Shown: positions 25,101 through 35,162 of the stretch, in pieces
Position numbering within the stretch: the first letter of the stretch is position 1
How the letters are laid out: each line of letters starts with the position of its first letter
From: Hymenoscyphus infarciens
Lineage: Eukaryota > Ascomycota > Leotiomycetes > Helotiales > Helotiaceae
Direction of reading: 5' to 3'
Assembly: GCA_001414345.1 (NCBI GenBank)
Contig: LLCB01000300.1
Coordinates: 1 to 64,000 of the forward strand
DNA: 64,000 nucleotides
Translations under genes and position numbers: made by a program
The notes under the pieces: model-generated
Told to the model about the DNA's origin: nothing
Databases searched by the model: none
The model's input: the letters and a program-made list of their open reading frames with translations, nothing else

Positions 25101-26715
25101 ATGGAGTCAATTGAGACGGACGACAAGATTGTCAAAGGTCAAAATGCCACAACTGATCTCGAGGTCACTCCTGGCGAACATTACGTTCATGATGTTGAAG
25201 AAGGAAAGACAACTTACTCGAAGCTCTCTGTAACTTTAATGGTCATTTTCTCGGGTTTAGCAATTGGCTCGGATGGCTTCAACTCTTCAATTATTGGAAA
25301 TCTTTCCTTGATTTTTGGTATTCTTTATCCGGATCTCTCAGCTACCATGTATTCAAGACTTTCTAATGCCTTCCTTGTTGGTATGATTGTTGGTATGCTG
25401 GGATTTGGGTATGTGTCAGATCGTCTGGGAAGAAAAAGTGGTGCTGTTCTCACAACGTTTATTCTGGTGTTGGGCATTGCTTTGAGCGCGGCATCAAGTG
25501 GTAAAGACCAGTTGGGCATGTTTTGGATGCTGGTTATTGCTAGAGGCATTGCTGGCGTTGGCGCAGGAGGGTACGTACAGCACTCTTCCTCATTTGTTAC
25601 GTTGAACTAATTGAAGTGTGTAGAGAATACCCCGTCTCCGGTGCTGGTGCAACTGAAGCCACCGATGAAGATGCAGGAGTAAGAAAGAACCGTGGATTCA
25701 TCTTTGCAATCATCGGTGATCTGTCAGCGACGTTAGGATTTGTTTTCGGTGGTCTTGTGCCTCTGTTGCTCATTCTATGCTTTCACGAAAATGAGAAACA
25801 TTACCATATTGTTTGGCGATTATCACTGGCACTCGGCGCAATCCCTCCCCTCTCGATTTTCTGGTTCCGATATAAGATGGCCACGAGTACTGCATACAAG
25901 AAGAGTGCGGCCAAGAAACAGCGAATTCCATACTGGCCAATTTTTCGACGATATTGGCGCCCATTACTTGGTTGTTCCCTCGTTTGGTTCCTGTGAGTAT
26001 TGATCGGAGAATTCTCGGAAATAAATGCTAACTGCAGAAAAGGTATAACTACATTTCCTACCCCTTCGGACTTTTCGCATCCACAATTATCGAGCGTGTA
26101 AATGTTGGCTCATCTCTTACCAAAAACATGGGATGGGGTACAGTCATCAATTGCTTTTATATTCCCGGTGCTTTCATCGGTGGTCTTCTCAGTGATCGCA
26201 TCGGCCGAAGACGCACCATGGCACTCGGATTCGGAGTTCAGGCAATTCTCGGATTTATCCTTGGAGGTGCTTTGAAAGAAATCCAACCTATCCTCCCTCT
26301 CTTCATCATTCTCTACGGTGTTTTCCTAACACTAGGTGAGGTTGGACCAGGAGCTACGATCGTTTTGGCATCGAGCGAGTCCTTTCCAACAAGTATTCGA
26401 GGTCAATGTCTCGGACTTATTGCAGCATTTGGAAAAGCGGGTGCAGCTGTGGGAACTGCAGTGTTCAAGCCGATTTTGGCCAGCTATGGAGACAATGCAT
26501 ACAAAGGAAACCAAGCTGTGTTTTTGATAGGATCCGGATTTGCTGTTGCTGGTGCTCTGGCTGCTTGGTTCATCATTCCGGATATTAGTAATCGTTTGGA
26601 GAACGAGGACGAGGCTTGGAAGAAATACTTGCAAGAGTTGGGATACGAGATTTCGTGGGGAGACGAGGATGCCAGGGAGCCGGCGGGTTTGAAGATGGAT
26701 GGTGTAAAGACCTAG
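25101..26715 (+). CDS. MFS transporter, Git1/Pho84-like (phosphate or glycerophosphodiester uptake)
   Basis: Predicted CDS join(25101..25570,25624..25992,26043..26715), 503 aa. A hydrophilic N-terminus of about 45 residues is followed by twelve likely membrane segments. MFS motif A is clear (SDRLGRKSGA after TM2, repeated as SDRIGRRRTM in the second half). The segment GAGGEYPVSGAGATEATDED, formed across intron 1, resembles the G-x-G-x-EYP...SE signature of the phosphate/glycerophosphoinositol symporter group (Pho84, Git1), and WFLYNYISYPFG after intron 2 also fits Git1-like proteins. Expected role: plasma-membrane H+-coupled uptake of glycerophospho compounds or phosphate. The substrate is inferred from family style only. 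Intron 2 (50 nt) uses the AG at 26041-26042 to keep frame. An ATG at 25101 follows CCAAG, a reasonable start context. Confidence 0.82.
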
Positions 26716-27804
26716 GTTTAAAGAGACACTGGAACGACAATATGTAAGGCAGCAGACTTCGTTCCTTGCATAACAAAGACCTACACTTCAACACTACCAC
26801 TCTGAGAAGTGGTGCCTGGTTGTTGATGTTTAATGAGCTGCCACCGGGATAACATGAAGAATATGCTATATAATTTTCGCAGGCTACAAAGTTTGAAGTG
26901 GACAGAAAAGCCTCACAATGGCACTGTATACCACATGCCAAGTGATTCTTTTCCTTTCGCTAAACAAAGGGTGCCTTCAGGAGCTTCTAGGCAATACCTT
27001 CTAGTGCAATGGTTATGATATCAATGGCGCAGACTACGATAGAGCATGGAACGTAAGTATTATTCTTCTAGTTAGAAACCAAACGAAATATAGATTTCGC
27101 GCTAACAATGGGGACTTGATCTCAGGGGCTCATCGATTGGCGCATGGCTGGCAATAGCATACCATCTGGCCAAGCCACTCTTATAGAGCAGCTACAGCCT
27201 ATGTGTGTGTCTACTCTGGTAGACAAAAGTGCGTCGTTCTTTTTCAATCCACATTTCCTTCAGGTTTCATTGAAGAACAGTACTAATGTTTGTGCTTAGC
27301 TGTCCTAATAAGGAGTGCACTACTGCAAACAACTTGATAGATATTTCGTGCGGACGCAATCGTGCGGGATGGGTCAGCATCAATGTTTATGGCAAAAGTT
27401 ATGGGCGTAGTAGACACGGGGGTTAACGTCTGCGTCTAAGACTTAAATTTATTAAAATAGTGAAGCTATGGAAGGAGAACTTGAGTACCAGTTCTAGGCA
27501 CAGCGAAAATAAAGGTAGTTTCCGCCGCGCGGGCGGCAATTTGACCCTCGCTTACACCCTTCTTTGGTAGATACCAAAATCTACGAGAAATTAGGAGAGT
27601 ACTGCTCTTGTCCTGAAGAAACCAAGGGACAAGGTGACTTGAGTTATGCATAATAGAACTTGTCAAGTGAAAGATAGCAAGGGATAAATGCTTGAGGCTG
27701 AAGTACTAGAACTCTTGCCGAAAAAGAGTGTAACCAATCACATCCCCCAGAATCTACCCCACTTCCCCGCACTCAAATCAGAATTTCCTGCAAAAAACCA
27801 CTCC
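26716..27804. other. Intergenic region downstream of the MFS transporter
   Basis: About 1.1 kb with the transporter 3' UTR and no supportable gene. Small open frames on both strands (longest about 118 codons, 26585-26941 -, overlapping the transporter end) look incidental. Confidence 0.4.
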
Positions 27805-27819
27805 AAAAAATCGCCAAAA
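27805..27819 (-). terminator. RNA polymerase III terminator of tRNA-Cys
   Basis: On the minus strand, downstream of the tRNA 3' end, there is a T4 run (27816-27819) 16-20 nt away and a T6 run (27805-27810) shortly after. Both suit Pol III termination, and T6 is the stronger. Confidence 0.65.
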
Positions 27820-27835
27820 GGAATACTGTCAAGGA

Positions 27836-27926
27836 AGGTCCCTAGCTGGTTCGAACAACTGACCTGGCGATAATTGCATTCAAAGAATGACTGCAATCGC
27901 CCGCTCTACCACTGAGCTAAGAGACC
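27836..27926 (-). tRNA. tRNA-Cys (GCA anticodon) with 19-nt intron
   Basis: A complete cloverleaf can be drawn on the minus strand. The acceptor stem GGTCTCT pairs with AGGGACC with one G-U pair, followed by discriminator T at 27836. The D arm is GCTC-AGTGGTA-GAGC (A box). The anticodon stem GGCGA/TCGCC encloses a loop starting TTGCAG, giving anticodon GCA with T33 before it. A 19-nt intron sits at the canonical site one base after the anticodon. The T arm is AGTTG-TTCGAAC-CAGCT (B box). T-runs follow at 27816 and 27805. All stems pair, so the gene appears functional. Confidence 0.92.
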
Positions 27927-29720
27927 GATTTGTCGGTTTTTGACGGAGCATGACTTTTGTTAACCCCATAACAGTATGCGAATATTGAAGGTGGGACAGG
28001 TGGAGGCACCATAGTGGGGGTGAAGGGTCTTGATGGATCTCCATTTAGTTCTAGAGAGCTATCCTTCAGCCTATTAGGTGAAGATGCTTGGTTTTTTCAA
28101 GAGGTTCATTGTTGACTCTATACAGAAACTTGGAGACACTTGGTTGTACAAAGTGTGGTCCAAAGAAGTTGAAAGAGATATACTGGTTACTTCTCATTGA
28201 AAAAAGAATTTTAGAACTTACAAATCTATTCAAGAATGAGTTTTAAGTCAAAAGCAAACAAGAACCTTTCAACTATTCCCTGTTTAAAAGTATCATCTAT
28301 CCAACATCTACCCTAACCGATTTTAGGAGAGTTTTCAACCAACAAAAGATTTTCTTCAAAGTCGTAGTAAGCTCTGGTTCCTAACGCCCTTGCTCATAAT
28401 GGGCTTCGTATACCTGTGACAATGCGTCGTCTGACATGACCCCCAAAGGTAGCAGATTTTAACTAGCTGTTTTCAAACACCGTCCCTCAAGAATAGGATA
28501 TGGTACCAGCAGGGTATTCTCATAAAATTCTCTTAGGTAAAGTTGAAAGTTATGTCTTAATAATCTCCACTCTATTCAAAAACCACCACACAGCAGTGAA
28601 TCCGTTCAGAAATTTTGTTCTCATTATATCTACATAATAAATGAAACTCATTCCAAGACTGAATTATAGCTTACTTCCATCTCGTACCTTGTCATATGAA
28701 GCGGGCTTCATCTCGCTAAATTTCCCTTTCCTTTCTGAAAATTCAACCGTCTCAATTTTTGCTTGAAGATATTTTTACTTACATCTTGGAATTAACAGAA
28801 TTCGCAATAAAGCTCATGAAACCAAACTGAAATTACAAGCCAACCGCATCTCCTTGAGCTTATTAGCTCTCGAAACTATCCATCTACCACTTCATATTAT
28901 TAGGAAGAGATTTCTCTTTCAATTTAACCTACCAGAATGCTCAATACCCACTTCACGATAGACATATAAAACCCCTTGATGACCCGACTTTGATATATAC
29001 ACGTATACAAAAGATTCTTGGACCACTACATCGGAGAAGCGGCGCTGGTACCAAGTCTCTCCAGAACCTCTCTCATGTCCATCAAGATCGTACTCCCAGA
29101 TATTTCAGAACAACGCTTCAACTTTACAATTCAAACGCCGACCACGAAATCTCTTAAGCAAAAGAAATACTTAAATTCGACAGTGACTAAATTCACGACA
29201 GTAACACACAACCCATCAACATCCGCAACTATTTCCACAGTTTAGATAGCGGGTCTTGTCCTACTACTCCTCACCAAAAATACTTGAGAAGGATTGGAGT
29301 GATGGCACGAGAAGGGGTTGATGGCTCATTGACTTCACCCCAAACACCATGTGGTAAATTTTGTCTCTGCCTTGCAGTGATGCAAATTCCAGGTCTCAAG
29401 CGAGCGGGGTTTATATATTCCACGTCTACCTCCTCTTTTCCGCAACTCAAGCGAAAATAAGAAATAGGTCGTAGGGAGAGAGCGCAGAAGGAGAGAAAAC
29501 TTGGTAAACCATAACCTACTCCCTAATCTCTCAATCCTTCCCATTTCTCTTCAAAAAGCTGCGAATTATTCCCCGAAACCAGTCACAATATCCAAACTAC
29601 ATCCTTCTACTCAAGACTACTCTCGGAATAAAGCCCTTTCTAGCATCCTGTTTCCTTACTTGTGAGTAGATTTCCAATACAAAAGCAAAGGATTTCATAA
29701 AAACGGTACCGCTACGGCAT
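27927..29720. other. Intergenic region without recognisable gene
   Basis: About 1.8 kb of moderately AT-rich DNA between the tRNA gene and the repeat island at 29721. No open frame above about 75 codons looks coding. No repeat structure was noticed here. Confidence 0.4.
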
Positions 29721-29896
29721 CCTGAATATACTAAAAAGCCAGATTAACTAAATCGTAAATAGGAAATCGCAAATCGTAAATTATAAAATATTAACTTGTT
29801 TTTATAATTTAAATTCTCTCTCTCTTATTCTCCTCTATCCCTCTACTCTCTTATACTTATAAAGCTAAAGACTAGAGTCTTATTTATAACTACTAG

Positions 29897-30422
29897 TAGT
29901 GTTTTAGGTTTCCTCGCCTAATCTGTTATTCTATCCTACCTCGACGCTTCTTCTCTCTCTTGCCTCTATTTTAAGGCTATCCCGCCTTCTTCTATTCTTA
30001 AATTCTAGCTTTCCTAGCTACTTCTATTCTATAGTACTTACTTGCCTTTTCTTACTAAATAGAGAGGCTAGGATAGGAAGAGTTAAGCTAGTTAATTTCG
30101 CTTAAAGCCTAGAAGGCGGCTCTAATTTCACTTAATATCTAGAAGGCGGGTAGAAAAGAGGGTCTAGGACTCTAGGTTCTAATTAGAGGGTTGCCTTCCT
30201 AATTCTACTCTAGCCTAGCCTCCTTTTTTTATCTATCTAGCTACTTCTATCCTGTTTTTAGAACTTTCCTAGCCACTTCTATCCTAGTTAGAGTACCTAG
30301 TCTACTAAACCTAGCCTAGCCTTGATTCTAATCTAGCCTAGCCTCTCCTATTCTTACCTAGGTGAGTAGCCTATCCTATTCTAAGTACTAGGCTGACTAA
30401 GGCGGGGAAAGCCAAAACACTA
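29897..30422. mobile_element. Non-autonomous hAT-like element, copy A
   Basis: 526 bp from TAGTGTTTTAGG to CCAAAACACTA. The terminal inverted repeat covers about 25 bp (TAGTGTTTTGG-x-TTTCCCCG type). It is flanked by a perfect 8-bp duplication, ACTACTAG, at 29889-29896 and 30423-30430. An 8-bp duplication and a terminus fitting YARNG are hallmarks of the hAT superfamily. There is no open frame for a transposase. The interior is rich in CTAGCCTAGCC-like pyrimidine motifs. It shares both ends and subterminal sequence with copy B at 31448. Confidence 0.82.
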
Positions 30423-30470
30423 ACTACTAGCTAAATAGAGAATAGAGAGAGATAATAAGTAGTATATTAT

Positions 30471-31412
30471 TATAGAAAAGAGGGTCTTACGTAACCTCTT
30501 TTCCCTGTATATATAGCAGAGTTTTCACCTTCTAAATTTAAGCTTCTTAGAGCGTTTTCAACCTAAAAATACGTTATAGTTATAAGCCTAGTTTACACGT
30601 ATAGTATACTCTTATAACTGCTTACGTATTCAACGTATTACGACGTATTCGGAACGCTCTCCGCTGTTAGTTAGCGTAACTAACCCCTCGATGCTTACTC
30701 TCGACGACGAGAGAGCTCTTCTAACTTCGAATGCGAGACTTTCTTAACGAGCGCGAATAAGGACTCTCCTAATAAGCGTAGACAGAACTCTCCTACGGAA
30801 CGCTCTCGGCTTCGAATATAGCGAAAGCCCTACTTAAGTAGGCATACCTTAATCGGCAGCTTACTCTTAAAGAGCTTATATAAAGCCTAGCTACGAAGCT
30901 AGCCACCGCCACTATTAGAGGTGTCTTTATAAACCGGAAGCCTAGTAGCGCGCTAGCTTACTCTAAGAGGTACTCGAAGATATATTCGAATTTGGAAAGC
31001 TAGCACTCTACGAAGCTGGCATATATATATACAACGCTGACTACGAGCCACTATATCTACGAACGCTACTCGCTATCTTTACTAAAAAGCTAGAGCTAAT
31101 AACGTGTCAGAGTATAAGAGAGGAAGTTAGACAGGATCTAGGAGTGGGACTTTACTCTTAAATGCTACGGAATCGCTGTTTAGAAGTGTGCTCCGCGGGA
31201 TTCTCTATAGTAGGAATAGGAGGCAATGTAGTTAAGAGATTCTTTTATAATCTGGTTTAAGTTTATAAGCCTAGGAAGCTGTCTCCTAGACCTAAGAGGT
31301 ATATCATAGAAAAGAGGGTCTTACGTAACCTCTTTTCTCTATATATATAGTAGAGTTTTCACCTTTTAAATTTAAGCTCCTTAGAGCGTTTTCAACCTAA
31401 AAATACGTTATA
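30471..31412. mobile_element. Small element with 108-bp direct terminal repeats (TRIM-like)
   Basis: The 108-bp sequence at 30471-30578 recurs almost unchanged at 31305-31412. Both contain AGAAAAGAGGGTCTTACG near the start and ACCTAAAAATACGTTATA at the end. Between them is a 726-bp core in which CpG is common but CpA/TpG is scarce. Direct terminal repeats of this size around a short non-coding core fit a terminal-repeat retrotransposon in miniature; a short tandem duplication is the alternative. No clean target duplication is visible (ATTAT on the left, TATAT on the right), which could reflect mutation. Confidence 0.55.
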
Positions 31413-31447
31413 TATATATATAGTAGTAATATTGTTATATCGCCTTC

Positions 31448-32332
31448 TAGTGTTTTGGGTTTCCCCGTCTAATCTGTTATTCTATCCTTTCTTAACGATC
31501 CTTCTCCTTCCTGCCTCTATTTTGAGGCTATTCCGCCTGATCCTATTCTAATATATCACTTCTTCTAGCTACTCCGATCCTATTCCGAAATTTGTTCCGC
31601 TTATTCTTTCCTATCCGAGGTATCGGGGTAGCCTTTCCCAGCCTATAGAGGAGGCTAGGCAAGGTATATACTAGTCTTAAATATATTATTTATAGTGTTA
31701 TTGGTGGATTTAGTGCTACCTAAGAAAAGCATATAATATTAGTCTCTAATCGGTACCTAAAAACAGGGGTTTTACTATAGTAAATCAAGTACCTAGTGAA
31801 GCACTTAATTTAGTGCCGTTTACTCCTGTAAGCCCTCGTATTTGAGCCTCAACCAGTTCCTGATATAATAGAGGCAACTCAGTGCCTCCGAGCGTGGATT
31901 ATTATGGACCGAAAGTTGTAAGAGAAGTGGAGAGAAAAGGACTTAGAAGGTAAGTGGCAGGATAAAGAGAATTAGGTTGTTACTAATCTGCTGGGATAAT
32001 ATATCTCGTCTTTTAGCAGCTTTGATGATATTATTGTTTTTGATACTTCTTGAATTAGTCTATAATATTAGTACTTTTTATTGCTTTTTGCTTGTTTTAA
32101 TGTTTTTTACTTATATACTTCTTATTCTGTTCTATCCTCTCTAGCACCTCTCCTTGCCTAGCCCCCTCTTTTGGTCTTCCTTGTCTCTTCTATCTAAATT
32201 TAGCATCTCTCCTGCCTAATTCAGCCTAGCCTGTAAGTGAAATTAGCCTATTCTCTCCTTTCCTGATAGAGAGGGGTAGCCTATTCTCTCCGGAGTGTCA
32301 GGCTGACTAAGGCGGGGAAAGCCAAAACACTG
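31448..32332. mobile_element. Non-autonomous hAT-like element, copy B
   Basis: 885 bp, beginning TAGTGTTTTGGG and ending CCAAAACACTG, with the same terminal inverted repeat as copy A. The flanks TCGCCTTC (31440-31447) and TCGCCTCC (32333-32340) form an 8-bp duplication with one transition. Its first ~100 bp match copy A (CTGTTATTCTATCC, then TGCCTCTATTTTGAGGCTAT). The middle is longer and unrelated. No transposase frame is present. Confidence 0.8.
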
Positions 32333-32742
32333 TCGCCTCCTCGCTATTATTATCACCTTCTTACTATTACCTAACTGTTGTATCGCATTCCTTCTACTGT
32401 TTCTAGATAAATAAGAGAGAGGAGGAGAGATTATTTACTACTTTCTTAAACTCGCCTTACCTATACTAGGAAAAACTTTCTAACGAAATATTTGCTCGTT
32501 CTCTCACTCCCTCTTCTCTCTCCACTCTCCTCTACACTCTTACCTATATATAATACACCGAAGAAGGGAAAGGATAGCGAGAGAGAGACTAAGAAGTATT
32601 AAAAAGCTCTCCTACAATTTTTTTTTTGCCAAAGGACAAAATAAGCTTAGGGGCTTAGATAATAATTATTATACCTCTAAATACTTAACTTTTGCGATTT
32701 ATGATTTACTTTAGTCAATTTCGACTTTTTAGAGTATCTAGG

Positions 32743-33400
32743 ACGACTTAATAGCGCAGCGTTTCTCTCGTTCTTTATCAGCATGCTCACAGAAAACATT
32801 CTCGAATTCATCGCTCTCCGGACCACCTATTGAACAAGCCAGACAATCCCATTCTTCCCTCCCAACTCCCCCTCCCCCCTTTCTTTTTTTTTGCAAAAGA
32901 ATCGACAACAAGGTCCACCTCGAAACTAAAACCCGACCTCTACCTAAGTATCATACCCTTTACGCCAGATTCCGTGGCAAGGAGGGCGATATGAAGAAAA
33001 GACTGTGACAAACAGATATACACAGGAAGAATAAGACTTGGGAAACTAGCAAGGCGCCTCCGCCGCAACTATTAAGAGAGCATATTTTGTGTGGTTTCTT
33101 GTCTGTAACTTTGCACGGAATCTGCTAGTTGTTTTAAACTCGAGGGACTTGTGATAAGATCATAGTCCGGGGCTTCTCCAAAACATAGAGGATCGATATT
33201 TGAGTTCCCAATTCTTCACTTGAAGAATCGCTGTAACTGCCATAGCCCCTTTGGAAGAAAATGATTTCGTAAAACGAAGTTGTCTATTTGCAATCTTCAT
33301 GCCCTGTAAAGTCTATCTAGAATTCCTCTATCCAAGGGAAATTCTATCTTCATTACCCTCCAACAAATCCCCCCATTCCTCTCCCCTCCACTCCTCCAAC
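32743..33400. other. Intergenic region between repeat island and MTA phosphorylase
   Basis: Normal-composition DNA of about 660 bp, with pyrimidine-rich stretches near 32860-32890. It should hold the 3' UTR of the minus-strand gene ending at 33401. No gene is seen; an open + strand frame overlapping 33251-33778 is antisense to the phosphorylase. Confidence 0.4.
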
Positions 33401-34751
33401 TTAATCCCAAACCCCCGGATACAAAAACTCCACAGCCTTCATGCCCTCCTCGCCCCGTCCTTCCTTCTTAGTCATAAACCCAAGCATACCCCTAACACTC
33501 CCCTCGAAATGTTTTCCCTCCCTCACATCCTTGATCTCCTGATCATCCGCACAAAGCCGATCCAAAACCGCCGCAATAAGCCGTTTCGCATTCTCTCCGT
33601 TAGCCTTCATATGTCCCATAACCATGCTAACATCCACATCCTCCGAGGAGTGCCAGCAATCGTAGTCTGTGGCCATGCAGATCATTTGGTAGGCGATCTC
33701 GGCTTCGCGGGCGAGTTTGGCTTCGGGGAGGACGGACATGTTGATCACGGAGCCGCCGGCTGCGCGGTACATGTTTGATTCGAAGCGGGTTGAGAATTGT
33801 GGTCCTTCTGAAAAGGAGAGTTGAGTTGGTGTTTCAGGCTAGAAATAGGAGGAAGGGGAGGGGAGAGGAGAGGACGAACCCATGCAGACTATTGTTCCTT
33901 TGTCGTGCATTACTACTCCTTCACCCGCGAGTGCGTGACCGCATTCGCTGACAATCTGCGGTTTTTGAGTTAGTACTAGAAGGCAACTCGATGTTGGAGT
34001 GGAAGCAAACATACCTTGCCAACTGTGGCATCGAATGGATCTGCGAAACCGACGTGTCCAACGACTCCCTTTTCGAAAAAGGTAAAGGGTCTGATACCTG
34101 CACAAAGTTAGCATTCTCTTCTCTCTCCCCTCTTCCTCTTGTCTCCGTTTCCCTCTCCATATCCCCTTCCTCAATTCCTCTATTGTCCGCCATCCTTGTC
34201 CACTCCTCGCGCCTCTCTTATCTCCTCCACCCCCCTCTCCCCTCTCCGCAGTACCCCCATCCGCTTCCCATTTTATCCCCCCCCCCCCCTAAAAAAAAAT
34301 CAAGTCCAAAAGAAAAACATCACCCACCCTTAGTCCTATCCCAAACCTGATCCGGAACAAGAAAATCCCTCGGCTTAACCTCCTCCTTCAGACTCCCCAC
34401 CGCACTAAAAGCCACCAAGCATCGCACACCAATACTCCTCAATGCTGCAATATTCGCCCTACTATTCACCTCATGCGGCGCAATCTGATGGTGTAACCCG
34501 TGTCGACTCAGGAAGGCGATGGGGATGCCGTTGTGTGTGCAAATCGAGATGGGAGAGGAGGGGTAGCCCCATGGTGTTTTGGGGTTGACGGATGCGACGG
34601 GGATGTAGCCAGGGAGGGAGGAGAGGCCTGTTCCTCCTATGAGTGCGATTTTTACGGGGTCTGGGGAGGGGTGTTAGCTGAGGTTGAAGGGGATGGAGAG
34701 GGGGAGGATGGAGGGGTACGGACCTGGGTATGTTGTTGGGAGGTCTGCCAT
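33401..34751 (-). CDS. MEU1: S-methyl-5'-thioadenosine phosphorylase
   Basis: Predicted CDS complement(join(33401..33807,33880..33955,34015..34097,34328..34660,34724..34751)), 308 aa. The enzyme splits 5'-methylthioadenosine with phosphate to adenine and 5-methylthioribose-1-phosphate, the first step of the methionine salvage pathway. Family motifs in order are: phosphate-binding loop LIGGTGLSS near the N-terminus; FLSRHG with HHQIAPHEVN; FSAVGSLKEE; EGPQFSTRFESNMYR; GGSVINMSVLPEAKLAREAEI; and ATDYDCW. All five exons join in frame, and each internal junction restores a conserved motif. The first donor is GTCCGT, unusual but the only one that keeps frame. The third intron in transcript order does not show the short size of the others; the second (34098-34327, 230 nt) is the longest and pyrimidine-rich on the + strand, with a C run near 34280. 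The length is close to the family norm. Confidence 0.92.
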
Positions 34752-35162
34752 TTTGAAGAAATGGTTGTTTATAGACAGAGGATGGATTGTAACGTAACTG
34801 GGGGGCAATTTATGTACAGAGATCAAGGTCCGCTGCCGTGATTCATATGCAGAGATGGTATCAATCCACGTGTTGAAGCTCTTTGGATTATGAGGTCGAA
34901 GAGGATGAGCAATTTTACCCCTCCAAAAATTACAGCCCCCACTATTTGCCAGGGGTACCCCCTCTTCCCCATTCAGTTCTGTGTTACATGAATTGATATA
35001 AAAAAGGGGTTCGTCAAGCGATGCTTTCAGTTGTTTTGTATGAATTCGTGATTAATACCTAGCAAAGTGTCAAAAGTACGACTTGAACTTGGAGGGGACC
35101 AATTACAACGACAAATCAGAACGTGGGACTCAAAGGGTATGTTGTCATTTCACTCATTCACT
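34752..35162. other. Intergenic region between the MEU1-like gene and the PY-motif gene
   Basis: About 410 bp. Both neighbours are on the minus strand, so this is the promoter of the phosphorylase and the 3' end of the upstream gene. An open + strand frame around 35067-35423 is antisense to the next gene and is not supported. Confidence 0.45.

Larger units (their letters stand above)
29721..32742. mobile_element. Repeat island bounded by ~55-bp imperfect inverted repeats
   Basis: The left edge (29721-29775) and the reverse complement of the right edge (about 32688-32742) share ATCC/GTCC, then ATACT(CT)AAAAAG, then ATT(A/G)ACTAAA, then AAATCGCAAA, with small gaps and mostly C/T or G/A differences. 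This marks terminal inverted repeats of a roughly 3-kb DNA-transposon-like unit, mutated by RIP. Inside lie two hAT-like elements and a small direct-repeat element listed separately. No transposase reading can be recovered. The outer unit's family is not identified. Confidence 0.6.

Noticed and set aside
22989..26715. Peptidase and transporter as a functional peptide- or phosphate-use cluster
   Set aside because: Divergent neighbours with unrelated expected substrates and no third gene; sharing a promoter is not enough to claim a pathway.
29721..32742. CRISPR-like or satellite array, because of several repeated blocks
   Set aside because: The repeats are paired terminal repeats of mobile elements with target duplications, not regularly spaced short repeats; the host is a eukaryote.
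33251..33778. 175-codon frame on the + strand
   Set aside because: Antisense to the last exon of the MTA phosphorylase gene, whose motifs are unmistakable.
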